From assembly GCA_023213395.1 (NCBI GenBank), contig CM041465.1, positions 3,782,001 through 3,846,000 on the forward strand: a stretch of 64,000 nt of DNA. Direction: 5' to 3'. A program made the position numbers and the translations under genes. Below are positions 11,258 to 23,461 of this stretch, piece by piece. Positions within the stretch are counted from its first letter, which is position 1. Each line of letters opens with the position of its first letter. The notes beneath the pieces were generated by a model. That model made no database searches. It was not told the origin of the DNA and was given only the letters and a program-made list of their open reading frames with translations. Origin of the DNA: Cycas panzhihuaensis (taxonomy: Eukaryota > Cycadophyta).

Positions 11258-12175
11258 CTTTCTACCTATGCATCCACTTGTTCTATTGATAACCCTTACT
11301 CATCTCCTTTGGAAGAAGACCCTTCATCCAGTTCTTCCAACCTCATGTGTTTTGCCCCTATTGGTGTCAGAAGTTATGGGTACCTTGCCATACTTAGCAA
11401 TGATGAGTCCGATGATGAGGATGAGGATCTCCCTCATCATATCTTCCTTTTAGGCATGAGTAGGGGGCACCTCCTTCATTTTAGATCCCAATCTGGAACC
11501 TTTGCAGCCGAAGAAACTAATTCTTCTTTTATGTCTCATGTCATTGCCCCTATTGATCAGGTGCTCCTTGAGTTTTCCCCTTCATTGCCACACATAGGTA
11601 ATGAGGTCGGGGGGCCTCCTATTGTCCCTTGTGGGGGACCTCTTCCTAACTCTCCCAGAGAGTCCTTTGGTTATGTCGAGCAGTGTGACAACCACCATGG
11701 TCCCACTGCCTCTACTTCCCTTCTCCCTTCATCTTCTAGAAGTGTGGTCATCCATGGGGTAGATTACTTCGAGAATAACAAAGCCCTACTTGAGCACTTA
11801 GCGGGCTCTGTACCCAACCTTCCTTTTGGACATCAAAGGCTTGGCTACTAAAAGGTCCTGGCTATTGGGTTTTCCCTCACTGACCCAATTCTTTCTCTTG
11901 TTCCATCCCTTCCTGTTGACTGAGCCCCCTTTCACTTTGAGGAGGGGAATGCCATGTGCATGGGGGCAACCTAGGACATAGTCCTTGCCCCAGGAAAAGT
12001 CATTAATGTAGGAGGGGAATGCTCTCCTGATGAAGTGAAGGAGTATACCCTTCTATTCAAGGAGTTTTAGGATGTTTTTATGTGGAACTATTCTAATATG
12101 AAGGGAATCGACCCTTCAACTGTTACCCACAACCTTACCACTATTCCTAGCGCTCACCCAGTGCATCAGAAGTAA
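11258..12175 (+). pseudogene. Gypsy pol linker region, copy B
   Basis: A Ser-rich acidic linker matches copy A (SYGYLAILSNDESDDEDED near 11370; VIHGVDYFENNKALLEHLAG near 11750) and leads to the RT N-terminus. Main frame stops at 11849; further stops and shifts follow to 12175. No enzymatic motif lies in this part. Its role in the family is unknown; by position it joins protease to RT. Confidence 0.75.
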
Positions 12176-13300
12176 TGCCCTCTTCACTCTAAACTCTCAG
12201 GTGCTGTTAAAATGTAAAATGGAAGTTGAGAAACTCCTAAATATAGGATTGATCACTTCCATTGACTACCCTAAGTGGGTATCTAACATTGTCCTCATTA
12301 CTCAAATAAATGGGACAATCTGGATATGCATTGATTTCTGTGACATCAATAATGCATGTCCTAAGGACAATTTTCCACTTCCCTTTATTGATCAAATTAT
12401 TGATCAAATCGTTGGTTTCAAAGTCAAGTCCTTAATGGACAGCTTTTTTGGCTACAACCAAATTCAGATCTCTCTTTAAGACTGTCATAAGATGGCCTTC
12501 ACCACTTCGTGGGGCACCTTCGCCTATAAGGCGATGCCTTTCAGATTAAAGAATACAGGTGCCACTTATCAAAGGGTGATGCAGTTTATTTTCCATGAGC
12601 TTATCAACAAATCTTTAGAGGTCTTCATGGATGATACGATGGGTCTCTCACGCATTAGAGCCCATCATCCTTATGATTTATGGGCCATTTTCATATGATG
12701 TTGTAAGTACCATGTGAACCTCAACCCTCTTAAATGCGTATTTGTCGTGACAACTAGCAAACTCCTTAGTTTCCTTGTGTCAAAGTAAGGGATCCAAATT
12801 GACCCTCATAAAGTCAAGGCCATCCTTGACATGCCACCTCCTAAAACCCAACGACAGATTAATTCATTTTTAGGTAGGCTTGGATTCCTTAGGCCTTTCT
12901 TGGCGAACTTCGCCATAAATACCAAACCGCTCACCAACCTATTAAAGAAGGGAGCCCCATTCATTTGGTCTTCTAAGGCCCAACAAGCCTTCGAAGAACT
13001 TGAGGAAGCCCTCACTTTCGCCATGAAATTGGTGCCCCCTCTCTTTGATAGGCCATTCATCCTTTATACCTCAGCTACTGATGAGTCCCTAGGCGCCATA
13101 TTAGCCTAGGAGATGATTTAGGAATTAAGAAGGTTGTTTACTTCATTAGTCGCACCCTCGTGGCTACTGAACTCAACTACTCTCCCTCTGAGAAGGAGTG
13201 CCTCTCCTTGGTACATGCAACTAGGAAGTTCAGGCACTACTTGCTTAGGAATACTACTTAGGTGATCATTTAATCTAATCCCCTATGTTATTTACTCATC
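12176..13300 (+). pseudogene. Gypsy reverse transcriptase and linked RNase H, copy B
   Basis: RT motifs in order: LITSIDYPKWVSNIV, ACPKDNFPLP, FGYNQIQISL, the catalytic VFMDD at about 12627, then the thumb region (QIDPHKVKAILDMPPP) and FLGRLGFLRPFLANF. RNase H follows with [17 protein letters not shown] and [18 protein letters not shown]. The frame is broken by stops at 12478, 12696, 12787, 13108 and others. The catalytic Asp pair is intact. It would have copied element RNA into DNA; in this copy it is dead. Confidence 0.9.
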
Positions 13301-13367
13301 CCACCTGATCTGACAGGTAGGACTAGTAAGTGGGTCATTCTCCTTTAGGAATTTCAACTCTAAATAG

Positions 13368-14763
13368 TTAACATGAAGTTAAAGAAGGGGATGGTAGTGG
13401 CCAAGCAGCTCACTGACACTCTTGTCCTAAACCCTTTGGATGGTTCTATTAATGATTCTCTCCCTAACGAGCCTATCTTGGCTATTCAGGACTCCCCTCC
13501 TTATCCGCTTACTGATAGTGAGTGGTATGGGGACATCATACAATACCTCACTCAACAGTAGTATCGCCCCGACGCTAGCAACAAAGTTAGGTTTTATATT
13601 CGGGCTACTACCAGGCAGTACTTCCTTATGGGTGGGGTATTATACAAAAGATCCTTTGATGGGATCCTTCTTCGCTACATCACCCCTGATGAAGTAAACC
13701 AAATACTTCATTAATGCCATAACGACATTTGTGGGGGCCACTTTAGGGGCTAATACATGGCCCAAAGGATCCTCCGTATGGGGTATTATTAGCTGTCCCT
13801 CTTTAAGGACACCCATGCCTATGCCCTAAGATGTTAGTGATGCCAAGAGCAAACCAACATCACCTACTTGCCTTCTGAGGCTCTCCATCCTATCATATCT
13901 GTATGGCCCTTCTCCCAATGGGGATTGGACCTTATTAGGGCCATATTCCCATCCTCTTCGTTGTAGCATAAGTTCATCTTAACTACTATGGAGTACTTTA
14001 CTAAATGGGCAGAAGCCATCCCTTTGACTACTATTCCCGGTAAGATGATAGCCACATTCATCTACCAGCATATCATCTACTGCTTTGGAGTTCCCGATGT
14101 CCTAATCATAAATAACAAGACCCCCTTTTGTAATAAGGAGATGGATGAGCTTTGTAAGAAATTTAACATTTCTCATAAGACTTCCTCTCCCTATTTCCCC
14201 TAGGCTAATGGCCATGTCAAATCATTTAACAAAACTCTTACAAATATTCTAAAGAAAACCATGGCCCAATCTCAAAGAGATTGCCATCTCCAGCTCCCTT
14301 CCGCTCTATAGGTGTATCACACATCTATCCGTACGACTACGAGAATGACTCATTTCTCCTTAGTCTACAGGATAGAGGTGGTTCTCCCATTAGAAGTGGA
14401 GATTCCTTCATTACAGGTCTCTCTCTGAGGTCTTGTCGACAAGGAGTCTATCTTCCAAGCTCGCCTCTTAGACCTCAAGGCCTTGGATGAGAAGCGCTTG
14501 GCCGCCTACCAAGTGAACCTTACTTCTAAGGCTAAGGTATGAAGGACATATGATAAACACCTTTGTTCCCAACCTATGCATCTCAGGGACCATGTCCTCA
14601 AACTGGAATATCTCCATGATCGCCTGACCAAATTCAAACCTAAATGGGTTGGCCCTTTATCATTCTCGAGAGCCTTGGGAACGACTCTTACAGGATTGCC
14701 ACCCTTAAGGGCCTTGAATTCAAGAAGGCCGTCAATGGGAAATTCCTGAAAAATTTATGCATG
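13368..14763 (+). pseudogene. Gypsy integrase, copy B
   Basis: Before the core lies a degraded zinc-finger region (HNDICGGHFRG near 13725, then a Cys pair near 13840). The DDE core shows WGLDLI (first Asp, about 13923), PDVLIINNKTPF (second Asp changed to Asn) and NGHVKSFNKT (Glu position changed to Lys). The C-terminal part LTKFKPKWVGP is at 14624. TAG at 14201 stands where copy C has CAG. The frame shifts near 14280 and 14650. Confidence 0.85.
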
Positions 14764-15527
14764 ACTATTTCACTCTTCTCTTTATGGTTTGAAATGAGCC
14801 TAAACTACCACCTTAGGCGCATCCCCATTCCTCCTAATCACAAGTGGAATGGCAGCTTAGGGTGGCCTTCCTGCTTCCTTTGGGTTCCTCCCACAGAACC
14901 CCTTATCCCATTTCTTTGGGAGCCCCATCTTCCTAATTGGGTGTGTTGTTCCTATCACTCCTGAGCATGGAAACATTCCCCAACTTGGATGGTGTGTTGG
15001 AGTATTGTCACTCCCTTCTCGCTAGCACTTCCTTTGCATATTCTGCTATGCTCCTATGTGGACATATATGCTACCCTACCTCCTAGCCTCACATATATCC
15101 ATTGCCGATACTCATGGTGATCATGTGTGTACCTATTAGGAATATGGCCCTGCATGAAAGGAAGTGTGTGTAGCTCAAACAATCCTCTAACATAAACCAT
15201 ATAATAATCAACTCAAGACATCATGATCCATAGCTCATCGTGCATCTGTGCACCATTATACATATACATACATGCATATATATAAAAGCAAATACAACAT
15301 CATCCATCATCATGTGTCATCACGCACATCTTCATATATCAAATAGGGTGCCAGTGGCCCCATCTGTATACATAAAATCATCATATGTCATATCATACAA
15401 ATGGTATGATACATCATCCGTGGGAAGCCAGAATCCTTGCAAGGAGGAGTACAATCATGTGGTAACATATGGTGACTCCCTAGAGGTTTGGTGCTTTCCT
15501 AAATCAAAAATTATTATGTCCTACTAT
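14764..15527. other. Spacer between integrase end and antisense gene (copy B)
   Basis: Begins with AAATGAGCCTAAACTACC (14794), as in A and C. It contains tandem CATAY-rich low-complexity sequence around 15240-15300. No conserved frame on either strand. Confidence 0.55.
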
Positions 15528-17451
15528 CTAATGCTACCCTGCTCCTTGGGTATCATATCTTGGTCTATGTGATCCCTCTTTTAGGGATCACATGCCTCCT
15601 AGACTCCTCATGTACCTCTAGGAGCTCCCTGCCTCACTCCCCTCATCTTGAGGCCTCCTCGAGGTCATCACAGCTGTTTGGGTATATGTCCTACTCCTCG
15701 ATAACCTCAACACCATCTGGTCCACCAGCTGATCATATCATGCCTGGATATGATCCCTCTCACCCTCCACTCCTTAGAGTCACTCCTCCAGCATTGTTAT
15801 CCTGATGCGACTCTCTACATCACCACCTGCTCCTCCCTAAGCCTCTAAATCCTGGACCTGGCCTTGTAGAGTATCTTTGTCTAGTATGGTTACATGTATC
15901 TCTCCCTATAGCCATCCCACTCATGCCTCGTGCTCCTGGGACTCTGTGACCCACACATCTCTAGCCCTAACTAAAGGGGCAAATACTATCGTGTGGTCCC
16001 CTGCCAACTGTGGCTCCTCTCCTACCTAGATAGGAGGATGTCCCTTTGCGTAGGTTTGGGGGAACATCTCTCAGACTACTGCCTCAACTAACCTCTTGAT
16101 GTCCAACACTCCTGTAGAATCCAACATGCCATATGTCAGTATGTATATCCATATCTATACCTAACAAATCAAATGAAGCACAGTAACTTGATATCTAGTT
16201 ATCGAAAGATGACGGGAAAAGGTAGTATCTCACCTACTGGAACTTTTAGCTCCTTGACTCGACAATCACCTCCTCCTTGGGTCCTCTCCCTGTTGTTGGT
16301 ACCTCTTCCTCCTCCGATACCACCTCTCCAACTACCTGGCCTGTCGGGGTACCTCTACCCTCCTAAGTTGGTGTTACTGCTGCCCAGACTCTCCCCATTA
16401 TCCTTTGCTTCTGAACTGGTGTCTGGGAAGCTCCACCTCTCCCCGTAGCCCCTGAAGGACCCACCTCTCCTCCTATAACTCCTGATGGTCCTGTCTCTCC
16501 TCCTACGGTCCCTGATGGACCCACCTCTCCACCTACTATTCCTAATAGGCCAGCCCCATCACCCCCATCATCTCCATCGTCATCATCTCCCTCACTAGGG
16601 GCACCTCCTACCTCATCATCACTATCCCACCACACCCCTCTATATAGATTTGATGTATAGTCCACCATAGTGAGGAGGTCTAGTGATGTAGCCTCCACTG
16701 AATGCCTGACATGTGCCTGGTCCTCGATTCCCCTAAATTGAGTCTGCCACCTGTGGACCATGGGAGCCCATGCTAAAATCAAATGTGGTCCTCCTGGTGG
16801 TGCCACTGCCATGAAATGATCAATGAACCAACACTATAATAGCATGTTATAGGATAGTCCTCCTCTCCCAGCTATCTTGATGGCATCTAAATGGGTGATC
16901 AAGTTCCCCACTATCAATGTGGTCGAGTCCAACCTCTCTCTAGCCTCATGTCTCCTCACCGTGTCCATCCACCCGCTGGGTATGTCCCTATAATTTTGTT
17001 TCTGGGATATCCAAAATAGAATGCACAGTGTAATCAATTACCTAATATGAGGAATCATGGACATGATCATACTATGAATAGGAATGCCTCTCCTTTCCCA
17101 CCAGTCCTAACCTATGAAATAGGCCATTACCTCCCTGTGTACAGTGTCACTGCTAGGCAATGCACCTAGCGATGCTAGTGATCTTACCGCCGGTACTCTC
17201 AGGATCCTCCTAACATCTCCTAGTGTGACAGTGACATCTCCCACTTGGGGGAGATAGAATGCGTGCCTCTTTTGATCCCAATGTGAGATAATGTCCACTA
17301 AGAGGTACTAGTTGGATGCATACTATGGTGTCTAAATGGCCTTGAATAGGCTACACCTCCCTAGCACTCGCTAGTCTCCTCAAGACATCATCTTGATAAA
17401 ACTGAGCATAAATACTCCTATATTCTCGCAGTTGTCCACCATGATAACTAC
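15528..17451 (-). pseudogene. Antisense PMD-like gene of gypsy copy B
   Basis: Read on the minus strand: DNCENIGVFMLSF, then the PMD core (HWDQKRHAFYLPQVGDVTVT, followed by LGDVRRILRVP, 17290-17190), then ISQKQNYRDIPSGW and a WAPMVHRWQTQFRG block (about 16770). An acidic, Gly/Pro/Ser repeat linker follows (WDSDDEVGG then repeats of GGEVGPSG, 16620-16450), then intron 2 and the coiled-coil exon to about 15528. The HxFxLP...GDVxVTLxD pattern is the strongest evidence for PMD. Stops at about 17105 and elsewhere kill it. What the protein did for the element is unknown; an anti-silencing role is only a guess from the PMD family's link to transposon silencing. Confidence 0.75.
16112..16233 (-). other. 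Intron 2 of the antisense gene, copy B (122 bp)
   Basis: The minus strand reads CAGTAG then GTGAGATAC at the donor (16233) and ATTCTACAG at the acceptor (16112), followed by the exon sequence for LDIKRLVEAV. Donor, acceptor and position match A and C. Confidence 0.7.
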
Positions 17452-17962
17452 CTGTAAAACACCCAAGAAACCAGTCAAAATCCATCTAAACTTACTTGAT
17501 TACCTTGAGGACTACCCCTCATTCCTCTCTGATTGAGGTTTGGCTCTCCGTTGGGCCATCTTTTATGTTTTTCAGCTTATCTGCCTTTGCACCACGTTAA
17601 ACTCCATAATATCGCAAAGTTTAGCATGGGGCCCACTAAGATTTCAACATGGTCTCAGCAGCCCTGCAGTAAAGATCGTGGTACCATGATATTCATCACG
17701 ATGCTGATGTTAGCCCCACAAAATGGGGGGTTCCCTACCCCAAAAAATTAAAATTTTTATCTAGGTGGGCCATGCTCTAGCCCACCGGGACTAGGGCTAC
17801 CTAATGCCTTGGTCCCCCCTCTCACGGGGTCTAATTTAGACTCTAGGAGATTGTCATTAAGAGGCCCAAATCAAAAAATGCTAAAAAGCTACAAAACTTA
17901 AATGACGAAATGGGTCAGGGAATGAGCGATCCACTCACTGGATCTGGCCTTGCTACCACCAT
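17452..17962 (-). other. Putative exon 1 and intron 1 of the antisense gene, copy B
   Basis: ATG at 17962 opens MVVARPDP and is followed by GTGAGT (17938). A TTTTACAG acceptor ends at 17452. Joining these keeps frame into VVIMVDNCEN, the start of the PMD exon. The intron would be 487 bp. The alternative is that translation starts at the ATG in VVIMVDN and the 5' part is leader only. Confidence 0.4.
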
Positions 17963-18121
17963 CTCATCCCTCTGGTCTCACCAGCTGTCTCTATGACCCG
18001 ATCTGACGGTCTGATCTCTCCCTGTATGCCTCTGAAGTTGAGCAGCACTCCACTGTATAAAGAGAAGAGCTCTAAATCATTCATGATCCCATGAAAATGA
18101 ATTCCATTTTCATCGAGTTTC

Positions 18122-18129
18122 CTTATATA
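18122..18129 (-). promoter_or_regulatory. TATA box of the antisense gene, copy B
   Basis: Minus strand GCCTATATAAGGAAAC after GGGGCCCCCG, the same as in A and nearly the same as in C. It is 160 bp upstream of the conserved ATG. Confidence 0.65.
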
Positions 18130-18692
18130 GGCGGGGGCCCCGACGGATACCTCTTTTGCTTCTCACGTTGCGACAGCCCTTGGGACCATTTCTCTTCCCT
18201 GATCACCTTTGCCTTCTGGGTCTGTCTCTTGTTTTACCTTTGTGGCCTTCTTTCTTTCCTGACCCTCTAAGTGCATTTATGGCACCCCCTCTCCTTAGCC
18301 TTACGAGGCCCCTTTCATCTCATTTTATGTGCCATCTCTATATGCACTCAAGTTTATACTCATTTGGCTTGTTTTGCCATCCTGAGCTCATTTTTGCTGC
18401 CTATTCGTACCTCTGGGGCTCTCAAAGGGAGCATCCCCTCTGTTTGGGATCGTGTTTTACTTCTTTAAGTGACCTTTGGCACCCCTAGAGGAGCCTTTCC
18501 ACTGTTGGTTTTTTCTTGCTTGCCGGATAGTCCTCTTCACCCTCTGGTAGCCTCGTCTTTGGGTCTTCCTACCCTCTGTGGCCCTTATTGATAACCACTT
18601 GAGTCTTTTATGACTATTTCGTATCATTGAGTCTTCTTTACTCACTGATCTCATCAAAACTTTCTCTCCACTAAGACCTCAATTCTTTTTTT
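18130..18692. other. Spacer between antisense promoter and sense RNase H (copy B)
   Basis: No gene. Homologous to A 4590-5125 and C 53018-53558. Plus-strand frames at 18156-18488 are not kept open in A or C. Confidence 0.5.
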
Positions 18693-19115
18693 ATGGTATT
18701 ACTCATTTTCACTGATGGTAGAAGTCATGGCAACCCAAGCCCTTTTGCCACTGCGTGGATTCTCCATGACCCTTCTGGACACGACTTTATGTGTTCCAAG
18801 ATTTTTCTTCCTGAGGCCACCAATAATGAAGCTGAGTACATAGTTGTTACTGAGGCCCTTACTGATGCACTCTGCTTCCACCATAGACCTATTGTCCTCC
18901 TTTGCAACTCTTAAATTGTGGTGTCCCATCTCACCTAGGTTTATCAGATGCAGTACCCATGCCTAAGAGCCCTCACCTTAACCGCTTGGTCCCTGTTGGC
19001 TTATTTTTTATCTGTCGACATCTGACACATCCCTCAAGCTCTCAACGCCAAGGCAGACAGCTTGGTTTGTCTCATTCTTGAGTGTTGCCTTCCTCTCCTT
19101 AGCAACTCACCTTGA
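18693..19115 (+). pseudogene. Second RNase H (RVT_3, archaeal-like type), copy B
   Basis: The clearest N-terminus of the family: IFTDGRSHGNPSP (first catalytic Asp), ATNNEAEY (Glu), LLCNSQ-equivalent (third catalytic Asp changed to Asn at 18906), then HIPQALNAKADSLV (last Asp kept). Stops at 18912, 18948 and 19023. A single RNase H fold of about 140 residues is complete in outline. It belongs to the element's sense strand although it lies beyond the antisense gene. How it was expressed (subgenomic RNA, or splicing over the antisense gene) is not visible. Confidence 0.85.
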
Positions 19116-19371
19116 GAGACTTGTTCAATCACCCATGCGCCCAAGTCCCAGGTTATCTTGTACTTCACATCGATCCGTTTGCACCTTTGAAAGCCAGCCG
19201 CTAATGAGATTAAACTATGGTGACAACTAGGTTTGTTTTCTTCCTCTACTCTTAGCACCTTAGCATATAATTCTTACTATTCTAGATTTATGTTTGTACA
19301 TAGCTCCTTGTTCACTACACCTGTCTGGTCTTATGTGTGGTCCTCACCACCCTTTCATTCTATTCTTACGA

Positions 19372-21905
19372 TGGGGGCATCCCCCTCATCCTCTATCATT
19401 GCATGTTATCTATATGGTGATACATAGGCAACCCCTATGTTGTCTCGCCCTTACCTCTACACCCATGTGCTCTACCACGACACTCATTGTCGCCCTTGGC
19501 TTGGACCATTGTTATGATTATTTGTATATATATGTGCTACTAACATTATGTTGCCATCATTTGTCATCGCATTACACCTCTAAGCTATAAGGCTCTTCTT
19601 CTAAGGGGGTAGTGTTTCTCAACTACTGGGAATGGGTTCTTAGCAGTCAACTCAGGTAAGTACAAGTATGCTTCTAGCCTTTGTCTTTTTTACTTCTATA
19701 TAAAGATAAACTGTAGCATCCTTTTATTTCATGGCTGACTGATACATTTGAGTGGTCATCTTGCATCTGTTGCTTGATCATATTACTTGATACTCTTTTA
19801 GCCTATAATGATTAGTGGGACATGCATTCCCATGGTACTCTAAAACCCTTCAATGCACCTCCATGTTGTCCTAAGCATCACTCAGCCTGTGTGATCCATC
19901 ACACCCCTTGCCACATCGTAACCCTTAGCACCCCGCTAAATGTGATTGGTACCTCTTTATTCCGATTATCAGTTTCTTGGGAATCCCACTACTCTGGTAC
20001 CCCATTTGGTTTAGGTCATCCTCTTCATATGATTTTCCCTAGCCATATGGATAGAGGGATGATCCCTCCTAGGCCTGGGGTACACTCTTTTAGGGCTCCC
20101 AGGCATCCATTTTTTCCATGTTTTTGTCTCTATCGCCGCACCACGACAAATACTGTGGTACCATGAAGTTTGTCGTGGGGAGACTATCACTTAATATTTT
20201 TTTAAAATCTGCCTTAGAAATTTTTGCTTTTTTGATAAAATTAACATGTGGCTTCGACACCTCTCAAGTCCTACCCTAACCCTAATTGTTCATTCGGCCT
20301 AGAGTTAGGTATAAAGCCCAAAAGAACTTCATTTTCCTTCTCTTCTTCCACCTATTCTCCTCTCTTCTCTTTCTTTCACATGCAGTTTTCTACAGGAATG
20401 CCCTGCAACACCTAAGTTCCCTATGCTCCAGCTTGAGATCCACCTCCTTCAGCTTAGATTCACGATAGTAGGCTTGCTGACAAGCTCTTTCAAGTAAGGA
20501 TTCACTCCAAGTTTTGCCTCCACACCCTTTCAACAAGCTTCAGCATGTTTGTTTCCAGGTTGCACCATTCTCCCAAGGATCCACCTATAAGCACCTTAGA
20601 TCTGTTATTTCTTGCCATTTTCAGTGGCAAACCTACCTCTAACTTAGCCCAACAACCCCTTGGAAAAGGGAAGAAAACCTTTGTGATTGTAGGTTTATCA
20701 CGCCATTCACGGAGAAGGACAAACCACTATAATCTGGGTATGTTTCTTGGCTTTCCTTTCCCTTGGTTACTTCATCTTTTGTATAGTTCCTTTTCCTTTT
20801 TCTTTTCTTGCTTTCTTCCTTTTGTTTTGGGGGAGTTAAGGAAGCCCCTATGCCACCCATATATTGGGAGTGGGAAAAGAAGAAGTGGGTGTGGTGTAAG
20901 ATAGAAACTTCGTTTCAGCTGCATCATCTTTCCAGGTATGCCGCCTTCCTTTTGTAGGTCTTTTCTTACTTTTTTAGTTTGCATATTTGCATGGAAAGAA
21001 TATAAAGGAAAATGATAAAAGAGAACCTACTTGCACTACTCCTTTGCATGTGCACATTAGCATGCACTTTAGGAAAGAGCACTCGATAAGAGGTATCCCC
21101 TTCCTTCCTTCCCTTTGATTACATACAACCCCCTAGTGTTTGCATCATTGTCGTGCATTTTTTATGATTGGTTGGTTCGTCTCTCTCTCTTCCCCTTTCC
21201 CTTGTTTGAAGTGAAAAAGAGAGTGAGGATTCATATTAGAGAGAAAGTATATACGTTGTCTTCTATACATATACCTTTTTATCTCTTTTTTGTATGACCG
21301 ATTAGACATCGTTCCATTATTGCACATAGAGATTAGATTCCTTCACGCGTAACGTGGTAGGAACTTCTTCTGCCACCACTCTTTGTCCCTCTAATGCTCC
21401 TTTTAGGTGGGTTAGTCCAAGCAAGATTCATCTCCTAAGACTTCCTCTTTTAACCCCATCATACCTACCCCAACTTAATAACCTTATCATTCCTTCCTTT
21501 GAGTCAGTTTCATGCGTAAGGTGGTTACCCAATACCACCCTTATGAATGGATACCTCCCGCCATACACCTACACACATCCCATCTACATCCCTTCATCTT
21601 CCATGAGGATTTTCTTCCTCATTGGGTCTTGCCTTTCCCTTTTGGCCATCCAAGGGTAGGAAGACCCTTACTTTGTAGTTACTTGGGTAACCGAGGATAT
21701 CCCTCGCTTGGGCTACCCTCCAAAATCAAAGACTAAGTTACCTAGAGGAAGTTGTGTGCCATTCGTGGGTCCCAAACCTATATTCCAATGCATAGATGCC
21801 CTGTGTGGATGCTTCCTTTTACTTGTTGGATTGACCTCTTCACTCTGAAGCCTTCCATTAATAGTCTTAATCCTAACCAGGTGTAGTTACCATCCTATAG
21901 ACGCG
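19372..21905 (+). repeat. 3' LTR of gypsy copy B (about 2.5 kb)
   Basis: Starts TGGGGGCATCCCCCTCATCC, matching C, and ends near CTATAGACGCGATTCTAG where D1 copia sequence takes over. Inner blocks match A and C (for example the GGCCATCCAAGGGTAGGAAG block at about 21643). Open frames inside it (20545-20904, 19822-20166) are not conserved and I do not call them genes. Confidence 0.65.
20310..20316 (+). promoter_or_regulatory. Candidate LTR promoter TATA box, copy B
   Basis: GGTATAAAGCCC, preceded by AACCCTAATTG-type sequence, lies about 940 bp into the LTR. Copy C has GGGTATAAG at the matching place (51483 on the minus strand). This is the likely sense-strand promoter of the element. Confidence 0.45.
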
Positions 21906-21911
21906 ATTCTA

Positions 21912-23461
21912 GAAACACATGAGCCTCAAACCTTTAATGAGGCTAATTCAAATGCTACAGGGAGAAATCTATATAGGAAGAATACAACGCCATTATAAAA
22001 AATGATACTTAGGAATTGGTTGATCTTCCTCCCAGCAAAAAGCCTATTGGGACTAAGTGGATATACAAAACAAAATTTAGATCTGATAGCTCTATTGATA
22101 AGCACAAAGTTCATCTTGTTGTAAAAGGATACTCTCAAAAGAAAGGCATTAATTATAATGAGACCTTTGCTTGAGTTGCTAGAATGGAAATCATTTAGAT
22201 GATTATCAATTTGACTGCTCAAATGAAATGGTATATTCACCAAATGGATGTCAAAAGTACTTTTCTTAATGGCTACATCAAAGAAGACATCTATGTCTCT
22301 CAACCCCTCAGTTTTGAAGTTAGGGGAAAAGAAAACAAAGTGTACAAACTCAAGAAAGTACTTTATAGACTTAAACAAGCACCTAGGGCATGGTATTCCT
22401 GTATTGACAAATATTTCAAAGATCAAGGCTTCAAAAGATCTCAATCATACCCAAATCTATACACTAAGATCAAAGGTAAATTCATCCTAATTATGGGATT
22501 ATATGTTGACAATCTTGTTTATATAGAAAATGATCCACAACTCTCACATCAGTTCAATGAAGACATATGTAGAGAATTTAAAATGGCTGACTTAGGTCTA
22601 ATGCATTACCTCCTTGGAATAGAAGTATGGCAAGATGATGGAAACATTATTATCTCCCAAAGAAAATATACCTTGGACTTACTTCAAAAGTTCAAGATGA
22701 GCGAATGTAAACCTTTAGCTACTCCTACTGAAGTTGGAATTAAACTTTCAAAGCATGATAAGTGTGCTCCTGTGGATTCGACGCTATATAGGCAACTAAT
22801 TGGCATCTGAATTTACTTGAGTTCTACATGACCCAATATCATGCATGTGGTTAGTGTGGTATCCTTATTTATGCATGATCCAAAGACTTTACATTGGAAA
22901 GAAGCAAAAAGAATCCTATGATATCTTAAAGGCATGGCAGATTCTGGGCTATATTATAGGTCTACATCAAACTTCAGATTGACAAGGCATACATATTTAG
23001 ACTGGGCTAGTGACATAGATGATAGTAAATCTACATCAGGTTACACCTTTAATATGGGTTCAATAGCTATAGTGTGGAGCTAAAAAAAATAAAATACAGT
23101 TTCCTTATCAACAATAGAGGTAGAATATAAAGTAGAAGTTTCTGGTGCATGTGATACAGTTTGGTTATGTTGTCTACTATAAGATCTTAAAATAGAACAG
23201 TAAGGGTCAACCAAAATCTAGTACAACAATCAAAGCACCATATAAATAATAAAGAATCTAGTTTTTCATGGTAGAACTAAGTATATTAAGACACAACATC
23301 ATTTCATTTGGGAATTAGTAGAAGAAAGATAAATTGAGCTAAAATATTGCAGTACCAAGGACCAAACAACAGACATCTTCACAAAAGTATTGGGTAAGAT
23401 CAAGTTCCAAAAATTCGGAGGAAATTTGGGAATTACTTACATTGGGGATTATGGGGGAGAA
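21912..23461 (+). pseudogene. Copia RT and RNase H, element D1
   Basis: RT motifs: IHQMDVKSTFLNG, VYKLKKVLYRLKQAPRAWYS, then GLYVDNLVYI at 22496 where the usual YVDD has Asn as second acid. LGLMHYLLGIEVWQD and the thumb follow. RNase H: KSTSGYTF and VEYKVEVSGACD near 23120, ending with TKDQTTDIFTK. Stops at 22173, 22808 and many later codons. Its reading frame would run into the LTR, as in D2. Confidence 0.9.

Larger units (their letters stand above)
11258..21905 (+). mobile_element. Ty3/gypsy retrotransposon copy B (5' truncated)
   Basis: It begins inside the pol linker where a foreign LTR ends, then runs through RT, RNase H, integrase, the antisense PMD gene, the antisense TATA box, the sense RNase H and a 3' LTR. 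It is the only plus-strand copy with the full RT-to-integrase block, so it shows what A has lost. It ends near 21905 in D1 copia sequence, the exact joint being blurred by a shared GAAACACATGAG. Decay is intermediate between C and G. Confidence 0.85.

Noticed and set aside
22199-22810. 203-residue frame as an intact protein gene
   Set aside because: It is only the RT part of copia D1, between stops in the same frame; no independent gene.
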